Notes: generated from the letters alone by a model not told the origin. Counted from the first letter of the stretch, positions 48,813 to 60,097 are shown. The stretch: DNA of 64,000 bases from Gemmatimonas groenlandica (GCF_013004105.1 NZ_CP053085.1:2542001-2606000), one strand, 5' to 3'. A program made the numbers and translations.

Positions 48813-49637
48813 ATGATGCAGCCAACCTACATCCTCGCCGTCCGCACCGCACGCCGATGGGCGCTTGGACTCACCGTCGGGGCCGCATCGGTCGCGCTGT
48901 CGGCACTGCTATTCGCTCCGCGCGTCCTCGTGGCGCAGAGCGTGAGCGATCTGCTCAGCGCGGGCGATCGGGAGAGCGTCGCACGTCGGCCGTCGGCCGC
49001 ACTCGGCAACTACGAGCGGGCGGTGAAGGCGGAGCCGACGTCCTATGTGGCGCTGTGGAAGTCTGCGCGCGAAGCCGTGGACCTCGGCGAGTTCGAGAAG
49101 AATCCCGAAACGCGCACCGGGCTGTACGCGCGCGCGACCGACTACGCAAGACGGGCGGTCGCGGCCAATGGGAACGATGCCGAAGGGCATTTTCAGTTGG
49201 CGCGTGCGGTCGGCCGCACCGCACTGGCGGCGAATCCGCGCGAGCGCGTGAAGTACGCACTCGAAGTGCGTGACGAGGCGCTGCGGGCGCTACAGCTGCA
49301 CCCCAAACATCCCGGAGCGCTGCACGTGCTTGGCGTCTGGAATGCCGAGGTGATGCGACTGAGCGGGTTCTCGCGCGCGATCGCCAAGACCTTTCTCGGC
49401 GGTCAGGTTCTGGGAAGCGCGAGCTGGGCGGAAGCCGTCCGGTACATGGAGCTCGCCGTTGTGGCGGAGCCCAATCGACTGGTGCACGATTTGGACCTCG
49501 CGCGCGTGTACCGCGACGCCGGGCGTCGGAACGAAGCGCGCAGCGCCTACCAGGCCGCACTGCGCGCTCCGATCCAAGACGCGAACGATGATCAGTACCG
49601 CAAGCTCGCCGACGAGGAGCTGAAGAAGCTCAAGTAG
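48813..49637 (+). CDS. Exported TPR protein
   Basis: A signal peptide (about 12-42, ending RVLVAQS) is followed by TPR-like helices (about 55-270). It includes AALGNYERAVKAEPTSYVALWKSAR, AVAANGNDAEGHFQLARAVG and the final LDLARVYRDAGRRNEARSAYQAALR. The protein resembles periplasmic TPR scaffolds of the Fis1/RMD-like type. The initiation codon is ATGATG at 48813. The 9 bp to the divergent deoA start mean its promoter must lie inside deoA. Confidence 0.8.
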   Translation: MMQPTYILAVRTARRWALGLTVGAASVALSALLFAPRVLVAQSVSDLLSAGDRESVARRPSAALGNYERAVKAEPTSYVALWKSAREAVDLGEFEKNPETRTGLYARATDYARRAVAANGNDAEGHFQLARAVGRTALAANPRERVKYALEVRDEALRALQLHPKHPGALHVLGVWNAEVMRLSGFSRAIAKTFLGGQVLGSASWAEAVRYMELAVVAEPNRLVHDLDLARVYRDAGRRNEARSAYQAALRAPIQDANDDQYRKLADEELKKLK

Positions 49638-49652
49638 GCAAGGTCCGCGCGT

Positions 49653-49952
49653 TTACCACGGCGCGACATCACGAGCACGATCACGGACGCGCACGGCCGC
49701 TTTGCGACCCTCCTTCATGCCCCGACGCGCCATACGACGCGCCGATTCGTCGGCATCATCCCACCATTCGGAGAGCGTGTCGCCGCCCTGCTCCGCCAGG
49801 CGCCGCGCATTGCGTCGGAGTTGGCGACGGGTCTGCTCGCCGGTCGCCGGTGCCATCAGCAATGCCGCGCCGGCACCAATCGCAGCGCCGATGAGAAGTC
49901 CAAGGCCGAGTGCACGGCCATCCATTCGATCTCGCTTACCGCTGTTGAACAT
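49653..49952 (-). CDS. YtxH-domain small membrane protein
   Basis: A 99-residue protein. LGLGLLIGAAIGAGAALLMAP is the N-terminal helix with the Gly/Ala-rich YtxH pattern, followed by TGEQTRRQLRRNARRLAEQGG and an amphipathic basic helix region. AGG lies 5 nt before the ATG at 49950-49952. YtxH proteins are linked to general stress responses; mechanism unknown. Confidence 0.8.
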   Translation of the reverse strand: MFNSGKRDRMDGRALGLGLLIGAAIGAGAALLMAPATGEQTRRQLRRNARRLAEQGGDTLSEWWDDADESARRMARRGMKEGRKAAVRVRDRARDVAPW

Positions 49953-49990
49953 GCGACCTCCCGCGCCGGAGCGCGTGAATCGTTCGGTGA

Positions 49991-52060
<2,070 letters not shown>

Positions 52061-52139
52061 GACCGATTCACTCCCGGCACCATCCATCACGTCTCCCCCG
52101 CTTGACGTGACCCCTTCATTGCGCGAGCGTCACGGGAAC

Positions 52140-52685
52140 ATGAGCACTTCGCTTCCTTTCCTGACCACCCGCACCGTCACGGTGCCGGTCGAATTCTTCG
52201 ACGGGCTCCGCCGGTCTACGCAGCTGGCACATCCTGCCGTTCCGGTCGACGCCGTTCGTGACGCCGGCTACGTGGCAGGACAGGCGCTGTTCGATCATTT
52301 TTCGGCGTGGCTGGCGGATCGTAGCGAGCATGGTCCCGATGATCTGCTCGACAGTCGATTTCCGATCCTGCTGCGCGAGTACTTCTTCGAGATCGGCTGG
52401 GGGCTGGTCCAGCTCTCGTCGCTGAGCGAAGCGGTCATGGTGCTCGACGCCAACAACTGGGGCGAAGCGGCGGCCGAGGCCAGCGGCTGCCCCGTTTCGA
52501 CCGGGCTCTTCGCCGGCTTTTTCGGACGGTTGGCCGACGCACCGATCTCGGTGCTCGAGGTCACCCCTGATTCCGCCGCCGAGGGGCAGTGCCGTTTCCT
52601 GCTCGGCTCGGTCGACGTGCTGAATTACGTCTGGGAAGCGATGGAACGCGGCATTCCATACGATCGGGCGGCGACCAGCGCCTGA
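52140..52685 (+). CDS. V4R-like (hydrocarbon-binding fold) protein
   Basis: About 181 residues from the ATG at 52140. The second half reads ASGCPVSTGLFAGFFGRL, then ISVLEVTPDSAAEGQCRFLLGS. This is the pattern of V4R domains (the 4-vinyl reductase family), where a Cys-containing strand and an xGxxxCxF/R ending are common. V4R domains bind small hydrophobic or porphyrin-like ligands and often act as sensors. There is no output domain. Family assignment is from pattern only. Confidence 0.55.
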   Translation: MSTSLPFLTTRTVTVPVEFFDGLRRSTQLAHPAVPVDAVRDAGYVAGQALFDHFSAWLADRSEHGPDDLLDSRFPILLREYFFEIGWGLVQLSSLSEAVMVLDANNWGEAAAEASGCPVSTGLFAGFFGRLADAPISVLEVTPDSAAEGQCRFLLGSVDVLNYVWEAMERGIPYDRAATSA

Positions 52686-52706
52686 TTGGCGCTGGCTGGA
52701 GTCGGC

Positions 52707-53240
52707 TCAGACCTCCGGGATGAGCCCCGCGTACTTCGGGTTGGGCTGGAGCTCCCCGTCGATCAGAATTTCGCGGTCCCATGGCAATACGATCATGCTC
52801 TGGGTCGCCAGCGCGAAGTAATCCGGGGCAAAACTGCCCGTCTTGAAGCTGACCGCGGTGCGCACTTCTTTGGCGCCCCCGTTTCCCACCGCCCCGACGG
52901 CCAAGCGCATCGTCTGCCCGGAGTCACAGGTCTCGTCCACGACGAGCACGCGCTTGCCCCGCACTTCGAGCGGCGCCGCACCGAACACCGCCGGTGTTTC
53001 GCGCACCTGGGACGCGCTGTAGCGACGCGACACCAGAATCGAGTGGAACGGCAGGTCGAGAATGGCCGCGACGGCGGCGCCAGGCACGACGCCGGCCGTC
53101 GCGATACCGACGACGAGCTCGGGGGTCCACTCGCGCGCCACGCGCACGGCGAGGGCGCGGGCCAGCTCCCCGAAGAGTGGCCAATCCACGATCATCACGC
53201 CCTTCGACGGGTCAGGTGCGTACGGCTGGGGTGCGGTCAT
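52707..53240 (-). CDS. Phosphoribosyltransferase (Gpt/Hpt-like)
   Basis: A 177-residue type I phosphoribosyltransferase. The PRPP loop reads VLVVDETCDSGQTM, preceded by VVGIATAGVVPGAAVA and the flexible region around ILVSRRYSASQ. WDREILIDGE near the end fits the xanthine/guanine phosphoribosyltransferase group. It probably salvages a purine base. The ATG at 53238-53240 is chosen by length and domain boundaries. Convergent with the V4R-like gene. Confidence 0.85.
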   Translation of the reverse strand: MTAPQPYAPDPSKGVMIVDWPLFGELARALAVRVAREWTPELVVGIATAGVVPGAAVAAILDLPFHSILVSRRYSASQVRETPAVFGAAPLEVRGKRVLVVDETCDSGQTMRLAVGAVGNGGAKEVRTAVSFKTGSFAPDYFALATQSMIVLPWDREILIDGELQPNPKYAGLIPEV

Positions 53241-53419
53241 CGTGGTGCTCCGGTAGTGGGATCCCGCAGTGTACACCGAGTGTAGCCCCACTAGGGGAAT
53301 GCAGCAACGCGGATTCCCCGGACAACACGCACGGCAACTTGTTGGCAACGCGCTGTGCCGATAGCTTAGCGCATCGATCGCAGCTCTCCTTTTTTCTTTC
53401 TCCGATCCACTGCGAGCGC

Positions 53420-53923
53420 ATGACTTGGTGGCGCCGCCTCGTGGGCGGCTCGTCCGGGCGCGATCCGCGCCACACGGACTTCCTGGCTGAAGCGCTCGAT
53501 CTCGAGTCGCGCGGCGATTATGCAAATGCCTTGACGTCGTATCGTCTCGCCCTGCGCGAGCGGCCCGACGACCTCGGCGTGTTGCAGAACATCGCGATCG
53601 CGTTCTCGAAGACCGGGCAGCCCGAAGAGGCCATTCGGACGTATCGTCGCGCCCTGCAACTCGATGCAGAATCGCCGGGGGCCCACTATGGCCTGGCGTT
53701 TCTGCTCCTGAAGCGGGGAGACACGGCGCACGCCGCAATGCATCTCGAGTCGTTCCTCCAATTCAGTACCGAGCAGGACCCGACGTCCGCACGGTTCCGT
53801 GCCCACGCCGAGCGTACGCTGGCCCAATTGCAGGGTGCCCCGGACGATGCAGACGGCCAGTATCAGGATCCATCGGCGCGCTCCGGCGATGATGATGGAT
53901 CGGCCTACACGGACGAGGGCTGA
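53420..53923 (+). CDS. TPR protein upstream of ParA
   Basis: A 167-residue protein with about three tetratricopeptide repeats (EALDLESRGDYANALTSYRLAL, GVLQNIAIAFSKTGQPEEAIRTYRRAL, AHYGLAFLLLKRGDTAHAAMHLE) and an acidic tail. It is cytoplasmic, with no signal peptide. It ends 1 nt before the ParA gene and is surely co-transcribed. The T-rich stretch CCTTTTTTCTTTC lies about 30 bp upstream of the start. Confidence 0.85.
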   Translation: MTWWRRLVGGSSGRDPRHTDFLAEALDLESRGDYANALTSYRLALRERPDDLGVLQNIAIAFSKTGQPEEAIRTYRRALQLDAESPGAHYGLAFLLLKRGDTAHAAMHLESFLQFSTEQDPTSARFRAHAERTLAQLQGAPDDADGQYQDPSARSGDDDGSAYTDEG

Positions 53924-53924
53924 C

Positions 53925-54704
53925 GTGGGACGCGTGCTCTCCATCGTGAGCCAGAAGGGTGGCGTCGGGAAGACGACCACCGCCGTGAATCTGGCGGTCG
54001 CGTTCGCGCGCCGTGGGCTCAAGACGCTCTTGATCGACGCCGACCCACAGGGTGCGGTACGGTACGGCGTCGGCCTGCGCCGCGGGCACCCCACGGTCGG
54101 GTTCGATGACTATCTGCGAGGCGAGAAAGCGCTGCGCGAAGTGATCCTGCCCACCGCGCTGCCGTGGCTGCGGGTGATTCTCGCCGGAAGCGTCAGCGAA
54201 TCGGCCGACCACTCGGACTTTCAGCATCGCGTCGGCGAGAGCACGGTGCTCGCCGATCTGCTCGCCATGGCCCGCGAACGCTGTCACGTGGTGGTGGTCG
54301 ATACGCCGCCGGGGCTCGGGGCCATCACGCGTCGCGTGCTCGCCGCGAGTCAGCACGTGGTCGTGCCTCTGCAGTGCGAGCCGCTCGCGTTGCAGACCAC
54401 GCCGCAGATTCTGCGCGCCATTCAGGACGTGATCAGCATCAACGACGAGCTCACGCTCGAAGGCATTCTGCTCACGATGTTCGAAGCGGGGAATCCGGCG
54501 TCGGAACGTGTCGTGCACTACGTGCGCGAACATCTCCCACAGCATCTCGTGTTCGACACCCCGATTCCGCGCACGCCCGCCACCGCCGACGCCTTCGCCG
54601 CCGGTCAGCCGGTGGTGTTGCGTAATCCCGCCGACGCGGCGAGCCAGGCCTACGTGAACATCGCCACGCGCCTCGCCGAGCGCCTCGCCGAGCGCTTCGC
54701 GTGA
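53925..54704 (+). CDS. ParA/MinD-family ATPase
   Basis: The deviant Walker A KGGVGKTTTAVNLA is at residues 11-24, preceded by LSIVSQ. Walker A-prime is LLIDADPQGAVRYG and Walker B VVVVDTPPGLGAI. I chose the GTG at 53925 because GAGGG lies 6 nt before it; three in-tandem ATGs from 53889 are alternatives inside the TPR gene. It may position cell components, such as chemosensory arrays, plasmids or chromosomes. No parB follows, so a chromosome-partition role is not supported; the TPR neighbour may be its partner. Confidence 0.88.
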   Translation: MGRVLSIVSQKGGVGKTTTAVNLAVAFARRGLKTLLIDADPQGAVRYGVGLRRGHPTVGFDDYLRGEKALREVILPTALPWLRVILAGSVSESADHSDFQHRVGESTVLADLLAMARERCHVVVVDTPPGLGAITRRVLAASQHVVVPLQCEPLALQTTPQILRAIQDVISINDELTLEGILLTMFEAGNPASERVVHYVREHLPQHLVFDTPIPRTPATADAFAAGQPVVLRNPADAASQAYVNIATRLAERLAERFA

Positions 54705-55546
54705 CACCGTCGGTACGTGCGCGGCGTCGCGCCAGTTGGCTGCTCGTCTCGGCCGTCGTCGCCGCCACCGGCGTTGGTACGGCCTGCTCAGAAGTCGGGC
54801 TTGGACCGAATGAAGCAGCAGCGATCGAACTCGATCCGTTCCCGTCACCGTCGGTGGTGGTCGGCGACACGCTGCGCAACATCGATGGCGTCGCAACACC
54901 AGTGCGTGCCCGCGTGTTCAACGTACGCGGCGATCTGATCGACGACGCAGCGCCACGCTATTTGTACGCCGATTTCAACGTCGACTCGGCGCTCACGATC
55001 GATTCCGCCACCGGCATTGTCGTCGCGAAGAAGCTGGTGTCGGGCGACAAGCGCATCGCGGCGCGCATCGGCGGATCGCTGCAGGTGTTGCGCGGCATTC
55101 GTGTCACGACGCGACCCGACTCCGTCGACGGCGCGAACCTCACGGACATCCTCGGCACGAGCCTGCCGGACACCGGCCGCCGTGGTCTCGACAGCAACTC
55201 GACCAAGGCCCTCACCGTCACGGTGCGGCATCGCGATTCGACGGCGTTGACCGGTGTGCGCTCGTGGCCCGTGCGGTTCGAGTTGCTGAATCCGGCCAAC
55301 CCCACCAACGATACCACGGCGGCGGCGTACCTGATCGACGATCAGGGACGCGCCAGCACGATCGACACGACCGATGACAGCGGTGTCGCCGGGCGCCGCG
55401 TGCGTGTGCGCGCCCTGCGGTTTCCAAGCGGTGCGGCCGTGGAGTCGGTGGTGGTCCGCGCAACCGTGACCTACAAGGGGAAGCCGCTCAAGGGATCGCC
55501 GGTTCGGGTCACCGCCCCGGTACGTCGCGGGTCCGGATCGTCCTGA
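54701..55546 (+). CDS. Secreted lipoprotein with Ig-like fold, function unknown
   Basis: A 281-residue protein starting with GTG (overlapping the parA stop as GTGA). The signal peptide ends in GVGTAC (Cys about 29). The rest is beta-rich and Asp/Thr-rich (ATPVRARVFNVRGDLIDDAAPRYL, TIDSATGIVVAKKLVSGDKRIAARI), typical of bacterial Ig-like lipoproteins. No catalytic motif. It is co-transcribed with the ParA and TPR genes. Confidence 0.7.
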   Translation: MTPSVRARRRASWLLVSAVVAATGVGTACSEVGLGPNEAAAIELDPFPSPSVVVGDTLRNIDGVATPVRARVFNVRGDLIDDAAPRYLYADFNVDSALTIDSATGIVVAKKLVSGDKRIAARIGGSLQVLRGIRVTTRPDSVDGANLTDILGTSLPDTGRRGLDSNSTKALTVTVRHRDSTALTGVRSWPVRFELLNPANPTNDTTAAAYLIDDQGRASTIDTTDDSGVAGRRVRVRALRFPSGAAVESVVVRATVTYKGKPLKGSPVRVTAPVRRGSGSS

Positions 55547-55654
55547 GGACTCCCGCCAGACGACGTCCGGGGGCAATTTCAGTTCATCCCACCTGGCGTC
55601 GCTCCGGTTCGTTGTGCCGATGCGCCTCTGCCCTGCCTTTCGCTCCAGTCGGAG

Positions 55655-57541
55655 ATGGCGATGACTTCGGTCGCGGCTGATTCCAATCCTGCCCTCAACG
55701 TGACGATGAACGGCCTGCCGGCCTCGTCACGCTATGCCTCCGGCGGACCGCGTCCACCACACGGCACGATCAACGCGCTGTTCTTCGACGCCGTGGAGCG
55801 GTTCGACCGCGCTGATGCGCTGAGTACCAAGGTACGCGGGGTGTGGGAGCCAATGTCCCACCGCACGATCATGGACCGCGTGCGACGCACGGCGCTCGGC
55901 CTCGCCGAGATGGGGATCGTCGCGCAGGATCGCGTGGCGATTCTATCGGAGAACCGCCCCGAGTGGCTGATCGCCGATTTCGCCTGCATCTGCAGCGCGA
56001 TCACCGACGTGCCGATTTATCCCACGCTTCCCGCCGATCAGCTGCCCTATCTGCTGAACAATTCGGGAGCCCGCGCCATCTTCGTGTCCAACGCCGATCA
56101 GGCGAAGAAGGTCGCGTCGATTCGCAGTGAAGTGCCGGGGCTGCAGTGGATCATCGGCTTCGCCGCGACGACCGCCGACGGCTGCGATCTCACGCTCGCC
56201 GAGATCGAGGCCAAGGGTGCCGCCGTCGACAACGCCGAGCGCGCGACCACGTTCAAGCGTGATGCGCTGGCGGTGACGCCGGACCAGCTCGTGACGCTGA
56301 TCTACACATCGGGCACGACGGGCAATCCGAAGGGCGTGATGCTCACGCAGGACAACCTGTATTCGAACGTCATCTCCACCAAGACGACGCTGCATGTAAG
56401 CACCAGCGACCTCGCGCTCAGCTTCCTTCCGCTCAGCCACATCTTCGAACGTACCGGCGACTACTTCCTGTTCTCGAACGGCGTACGTATCGCGTACGCC
56501 GAGTCGATCGACACCGTGCCGGTCAACATGAGCGAAGTGAAGCCGACCATGATGATGTCGGTGCCGCGACTGTACGAGAAGATCTACGCGCGCGTGGTGG
56601 AGAACGCCGTGGCGGGCGGGGGCCTCAAGAAGCGCATTTTCTTCTGGGCCAAGAACGTGGGAGAAAAGTGGGCCGACGAAAAGCTGGCGGGACGCGAACC
56701 CGGCGGCGTGCTCGCCATGCAGTACGCGCTGGCACAGAAGCTCGTGTTCTCCAAGCTCAAGGAACGCACCGGTGGGAACCTGCGCTTCTTCGTGTCCGGC
56801 GGTGCGCCACTCTCACCCGACATCGCGAAGTTCTTCTACTCGGCGGGATTGATCATTCTCGAAGGCTACGGTCTCACCGAGACGTCGCCGGTGATTTCGA
56901 CGAACACCTTCGAGAACTACCGGCTTGGCAGCGTGGGCCGACCGATTCCCGGCGTGGAAGTGATGATCGCCGCCGACGGCGAAATCCTCTCTCGCGGACC
57001 GCACATCATGCGCGGCTACTACAACCATCCTGAGGCGACGAAGGACGCCATTGACGAGGAGGGATGGTTTCACACCGGTGACATCGGCGAACTCACCGAC
57101 GGCTTCCTGCGCATCACCGATCGCAAGAAGGACATCATCGTGACGGCGGGCGGCAAGAACATTGCGCCACAGCCGATCGAGAACATGCTGCGGACCAACA
57201 AGTATGTGTCTCAGGCCGTCATGATCGGCGACAAACGCAAGTTTCCCATCGTACTCATCGTGCCGAACTGGGATCAGCTTGAGAAGTGGGCCGCCTCGCA
57301 GAGCATCGTGTGGACGAGCCGCGCCGAGCTGCTGGCCATGCCGACGATCAACGCGAAGATGGAAAAGGAAGTGAACGCGAAGCTCGAGGGCCTTGCGCAC
57401 TACGAGACGCCCAAGAAGATCGCCTTGCTGGAGCATGACTTCAGCGTAGAGCGCGGCGAACTCACGCCGACGCTCAAGGTGAAGCGCCGCGTCATCGACA
57501 AGAGCTACAAGCCACTCATCGACAGCTTGTACGAGGAGTAG
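55655..57541 (+). CDS. Long-chain acyl-CoA synthetase
   Basis: A 628-residue ANL-family enzyme with the AMP/P-loop motif LIYTSGTTGNPKGVM, GYGLTETSPVIS, GEILSRGPHIMRGYYNHPEAT, DGFLRITDRKKDIIVTAGGKNIAPQPIEN and a C-terminal lysine region (TLKVKRRVIDKSYK). It activates long-chain fatty acids with ATP and CoA. It is of the FadD15/AAE15-like long group. Upstream of it lie 108 bp without a gene. Convergent with the following gene, 2 nt apart. Confidence 0.93.
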   Translation: MAMTSVAADSNPALNVTMNGLPASSRYASGGPRPPHGTINALFFDAVERFDRADALSTKVRGVWEPMSHRTIMDRVRRTALGLAEMGIVAQDRVAILSENRPEWLIADFACICSAITDVPIYPTLPADQLPYLLNNSGARAIFVSNADQAKKVASIRSEVPGLQWIIGFAATTADGCDLTLAEIEAKGAAVDNAERATTFKRDALAVTPDQLVTLIYTSGTTGNPKGVMLTQDNLYSNVISTKTTLHVSTSDLALSFLPLSHIFERTGDYFLFSNGVRIAYAESIDTVPVNMSEVKPTMMMSVPRLYEKIYARVVENAVAGGGLKKRIFFWAKNVGEKWADEKLAGREPGGVLAMQYALAQKLVFSKLKERTGGNLRFFVSGGAPLSPDIAKFFYSAGLIILEGYGLTETSPVISTNTFENYRLGSVGRPIPGVEVMIAADGEILSRGPHIMRGYYNHPEATKDAIDEEGWFHTGDIGELTDGFLRITDRKKDIIVTAGGKNIAPQPIENMLRTNKYVSQAVMIGDKRKFPIVLIVPNWDQLEKWAASQSIVWTSRAELLAMPTINAKMEKEVNAKLEGLAHYETPKKIALLEHDFSVERGELTPTLKVKRRVIDKSYKPLIDSLYEE

Positions 57542-57543
57542 TC

Positions 57544-58182
57544 TTACTGGACCGATTCAGGTGCGCGCCGGCGGAGCTCGATCAGTCCGCTGGCGCGCAC
57601 GGTCGTTTCCGCGACCCACTCGACTTCATCACGCGCGAGCTCGCGCATGCCGGCGGGAATCGGTACATCGGCTGGCGCCACCAGACGGCCGCCCAGTCGA
57701 AGCGCCCGTGCCGCACTTTCGAGCAACGCGGGGCTGGCGTAGTCCTCGTCGACCGCAATGGCCGCCAGCGTTTCCACGCCGAGCGGTAGGCGATCAGCGA
57801 CCACGATGTGCGACACGCCAGGGGCATTCGTCGGGGCCCCGCTGTTGACCAGCAGCTGTGGCGCCGCTACAAACGACGCCAGCACGCCGCTGGCGGCCGC
57901 ATAGCGGCCAACCAGAGCCACTGGCAGCGGGCTCTCGGCGACGCCAAGCATCGCGGCCAGGCGAAGCACCATATCGCTGGTGTAGGGCTCGTCGTCGTCG
58001 ACGGGCTGGCGATCAGCGAAGAGCGCGACGCCGCCGGTGATCCGGTACTCCGCTGCACACACCGGACAGGCGAGCTCCGCCTCGAGCAGCTCCGGTCCCT
58101 CGGCGTGCGAGACCATGGCCACCAGCCAGCTTTCTTCGTGTGTGCCGGGACAGCGCAGGGCGTCGAGCAGATCGCGTTGCAT
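57544..58182 (-). CDS. Trm112-like zinc domain fused to a degenerate methyltransferase-like domain
   Basis: The N-terminus MQRDLLDALRCPGTHEESW and LACPVCAAEYRITGGVALFAD is a Trm112-type zinc-binding start, though only one CxxC is present. Residues about 90-205 have a methyltransferase-like strand order (GVSHIVVADRLPLG, ESAARALRLGGRLVAPADVPIP) without a glycine-rich SAM motif. Function unknown. It is separated by 19 nt from the SDR gene upstream, same strand, and is the last gene of the pterin operon. Confidence 0.55.
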   Translation of the reverse strand: MQRDLLDALRCPGTHEESWLVAMVSHAEGPELLEAELACPVCAAEYRITGGVALFADRQPVDDDEPYTSDMVLRLAAMLGVAESPLPVALVGRYAAASGVLASFVAAPQLLVNSGAPTNAPGVSHIVVADRLPLGVETLAAIAVDEDYASPALLESAARALRLGGRLVAPADVPIPAGMRELARDEVEWVAETTVRASGLIELRRRAPESVQ

Positions 58183-58201
58183 CCCGGAAGATAACGACGG
58201 A

Positions 58202-58912
58202 CTACGCCCGGCTGATGCGCACTTCGTCCACATTGACGTGCGGCGCTCGCGTGACCGCCCAGAGCACGGCATCAGCCACGTCTTCGGGGCGCAGCATGGA
58301 AACGCGGGGCGGGAAGCCGGGACGGTTGTCTGGATCGATGGGATCCCAGATCGGTGTGTCGGTGGCCGACGGTGCTACGAGCGTGGAGCGAATTCCGCTG
58401 CCGCGCAGCTCTTCACGCAACACTTCGTGAAGAGCACGGGCGCCGAACTTGCTGGCGGAGTAGGCGCCGTTGCCGCTGTAGATGCTGCGGTCGGCCACCG
58501 AGCCGATGGTAATCACATGGCCACGTCCGGCCGCGCGCATGAGCGGCACGAACGCATGCAGAAAGCGAAACGGCGCAAGCAGATTCGCCTGCAGCGTGTG
58601 CTCGAAATTCGCGGGCTCGGTGCTCTCGATGGCGCCGAGCGGGAACACCCCCGCGTTGTTTACGAGGAGCGACGGTCCCTCGGCGCCGTGCTGGAGAATG
58701 ACGCGCACGGCGCGCGCAACCGCGCCGGCATTCGTGACATCGCACGGCACTGCGACCGCGCCGCGACCGATCTCGTTGGCAGCCTGCGCAAGGTCGCCCT
58801 CAGAACGCGAGATCAAGAAGATTCGAGCACCCGCCGAGGCGAGTGCGGCGGACACCGCGCGGCCGATGCCGCGCGATGCCCCTGTCACCACGGCGGATAC
58901 GCCGTGGAGCAT
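58202..58912 (-). CDS. Short-chain dehydrogenase, candidate sepiapterin reductase
   Basis: A 236-residue classical SDR. The NADP-binding motif is TGASRGIG at about 11-18. NNAG, the catalytic Ser in TIGSVAD and the YSASK active-site motif are all present. It overlaps the folE stop as TGATG. In the tetrahydrobiopterin pathway the third enzyme after GTP cyclohydrolase I and PTPS is an SDR (sepiapterin reductase). The position supports that role; sequence alone cannot prove the substrate. Confidence 0.85.
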   Translation of the reverse strand: MLHGVSAVVTGASRGIGRAVSAALASAGARIFLISRSEGDLAQAANEIGRGAVAVPCDVTNAGAVARAVRVILQHGAEGPSLLVNNAGVFPLGAIESTEPANFEHTLQANLLAPFRFLHAFVPLMRAAGRGHVITIGSVADRSIYSGNGAYSASKFGARALHEVLREELRGSGIRSTLVAPSATDTPIWDPIDPDNRPGFPPRVSMLRPEDVADAVLWAVTRAPHVNVDEVRISRA

Positions 58913-59541
58913 CAGTACGACGCCGACGGGCCGTGCGCGAGGCGCAGAAACTCGCTCCGTGTTTTCGAGTCGTCACGAAACAGCCCGCGCAACGACGATG
59001 TTATCGTGCGCGAACTCTGCTTCTCCACGCCGCGCATCATCATGCACAGGTGCACCGCTTCAATCACGACGCCGACACCCTTGGGCTGCAGCACTTCGTC
59101 GAGCGCGTTGGCAATCTGTTCGCCGAGCCGCTCCTGCACCTGCAACCGACGCGCGAAGACTTCGACGACGCGCGGGAGCTTGGAGAGCCCGACGATCTTC
59201 CCGTTCGGGATGTACGCCACATGCACCTTGCCGAAGAACGGGAGCATGTGATGCTCGCACATCGAATACATCTCGATGTCACGTACCATCACCATGTTCT
59301 CGTGATTCTCCGCGAACATCGCGTCGCCGATGACCTGGCGCGCGTCGAGGTCGTAGCCGCGCGTCAGCCAAGCCATCGATTTCGCGACGCGGCTCGGCGT
59401 TTTGAGGAGACCGTCGCGCTCGGGATCTTCGCCCAGGAGTTCCAGTTGGCGCCGGATGAGCCCTTCGAATTCCACCTGCGTCGCGTTGTCCGTCTCCATG
59501 TCGTCGGGATCGACCGTCGCCATGCTTCCGCGCGCCGCCAT
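58912..59541 (-). CDS. folE: GTP cyclohydrolase I
   Basis: Zinc ligands Cys95, His98 (in [20 protein letters not shown]) and Cys166 ([10 protein letters not shown]) are present. [29 protein letters not shown] and [15 protein letters not shown] are family signatures. It converts GTP to 7,8-dihydroneopterin triphosphate. I chose the ATG at 59541; a second ATG at 59523 is equally likely and neither has a strong ribosome binding site. It lies between the PTPS and SDR genes. Confidence 0.95.
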   Translation of the reverse strand: MAARGSMATVDPDDMETDNATQVEFEGLIRRQLELLGEDPERDGLLKTPSRVAKSMAWLTRGYDLDARQVIGDAMFAENHENMVMVRDIEMYSMCEHHMLPFFGKVHVAYIPNGKIVGLSKLPRVVEVFARRLQVQERLGEQIANALDEVLQPKGVGVVIEAVHLCMMMRGVEKQSSRTITSSLRGLFRDDSKTRSEFLRLAHGPSASY

Positions 59542-59560
59542 TGTCGGTCGGATCACGTTC

Positions 59561-59974
59561 TTACTCCCCCTCGTAGTCGACATAATTATTTTCGGTTTCC
59601 CAGAGACGCAGCCGCACCAGTTTTCCGGGCGCCACGACGGGTTCCAGCACGCGCCACATGCCCACGACCACATTCTCCGTCGTCGGGTTCACGCCCTGCA
59701 TGTACGGCACGTCGATGTTGAAGTTGCGGTGGTCGGTGACATTGACCACATGCCGTTCCACCGTATCGCGCAGCATCCCGAGATCGATCACATACCCGGT
59801 GCGCTCGTCGATCGGCCCCTTGACCGAGACTTCGAGCGTGTAGTTGTGGCCGTGCCAGTTCGGGTTGTTGCACTTGCCGAACAGGCGGGTGTTCTCCTCG
59901 TCGGAGAGGGCGGGATTGTGCACGCGGTGGGCCGCGTTGAAGCGCAGCAGTCGCGTCGCGGTAACGATAGGCAT
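59561..59974 (-). CDS. 6-pyruvoyl-tetrahydropterin synthase-type protein
   Basis: A 137-residue T-fold enzyme. Zinc ligands His16, His41 and His43 are visible, and the catalytic Cys35 is in [13 protein letters not shown]. This C-x5-HGH spacing matches the eukaryotic 6-pyruvoyl-tetrahydropterin synthase, whereas QueD of queuosine synthesis has C-x3-[16 protein letters not shown] and the ETE motif near 126 also match. It is first in an operon with folE and an SDR. Tetrahydrobiopterin synthesis is thus more likely than queuosine. Start at the ATG at 59972-59974. Confidence 0.9.
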   Translation of the reverse strand: MPIVTATRLLRFNAAHRVHNPALSDEENTRLFGKCNNPNWHGHNYTLEVSVKGPIDERTGYVIDLGMLRDTVERHVVNVTDHRNFNIDVPYMQGVNPTTENVVVGMWRVLEPVVAPGKLVRLRLWETENNYVDYEGE

Positions 59975-60069
59975 ACGGACCAAACAGTCCGAAAGGGGGA
60001 GAGGTTCCATCCCCAAACTCGTACTCCCGGTCCGCCACGGCAAGCAATCGGGGCGGGCGGTGGACACAC

Positions 60070-60097
60070 GAAAGCCCCGCCGATTGGCGGGGCTTTC
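60070..60097 (-). terminator. Terminator downstream of the 6S RNA candidate
   Basis: GAAAGCCCCGCC / GGCGGGGCTTTC, a perfect 12-bp stem with a 4-nt loop. No protein gene ends next to it on either strand; the only thing it can terminate on the minus strand is the RNA at 60098-60262. Confidence 0.85.

Noticed and set aside
53294-53319. GGGGAAT / ATTCCCC inverted repeat between the phosphoribosyltransferase and TPR genes
   Set aside because: Seven pairs with a 12-nt loop and no T-run; too weak to call a terminator, and it lies at the 5' side of both divergent genes.
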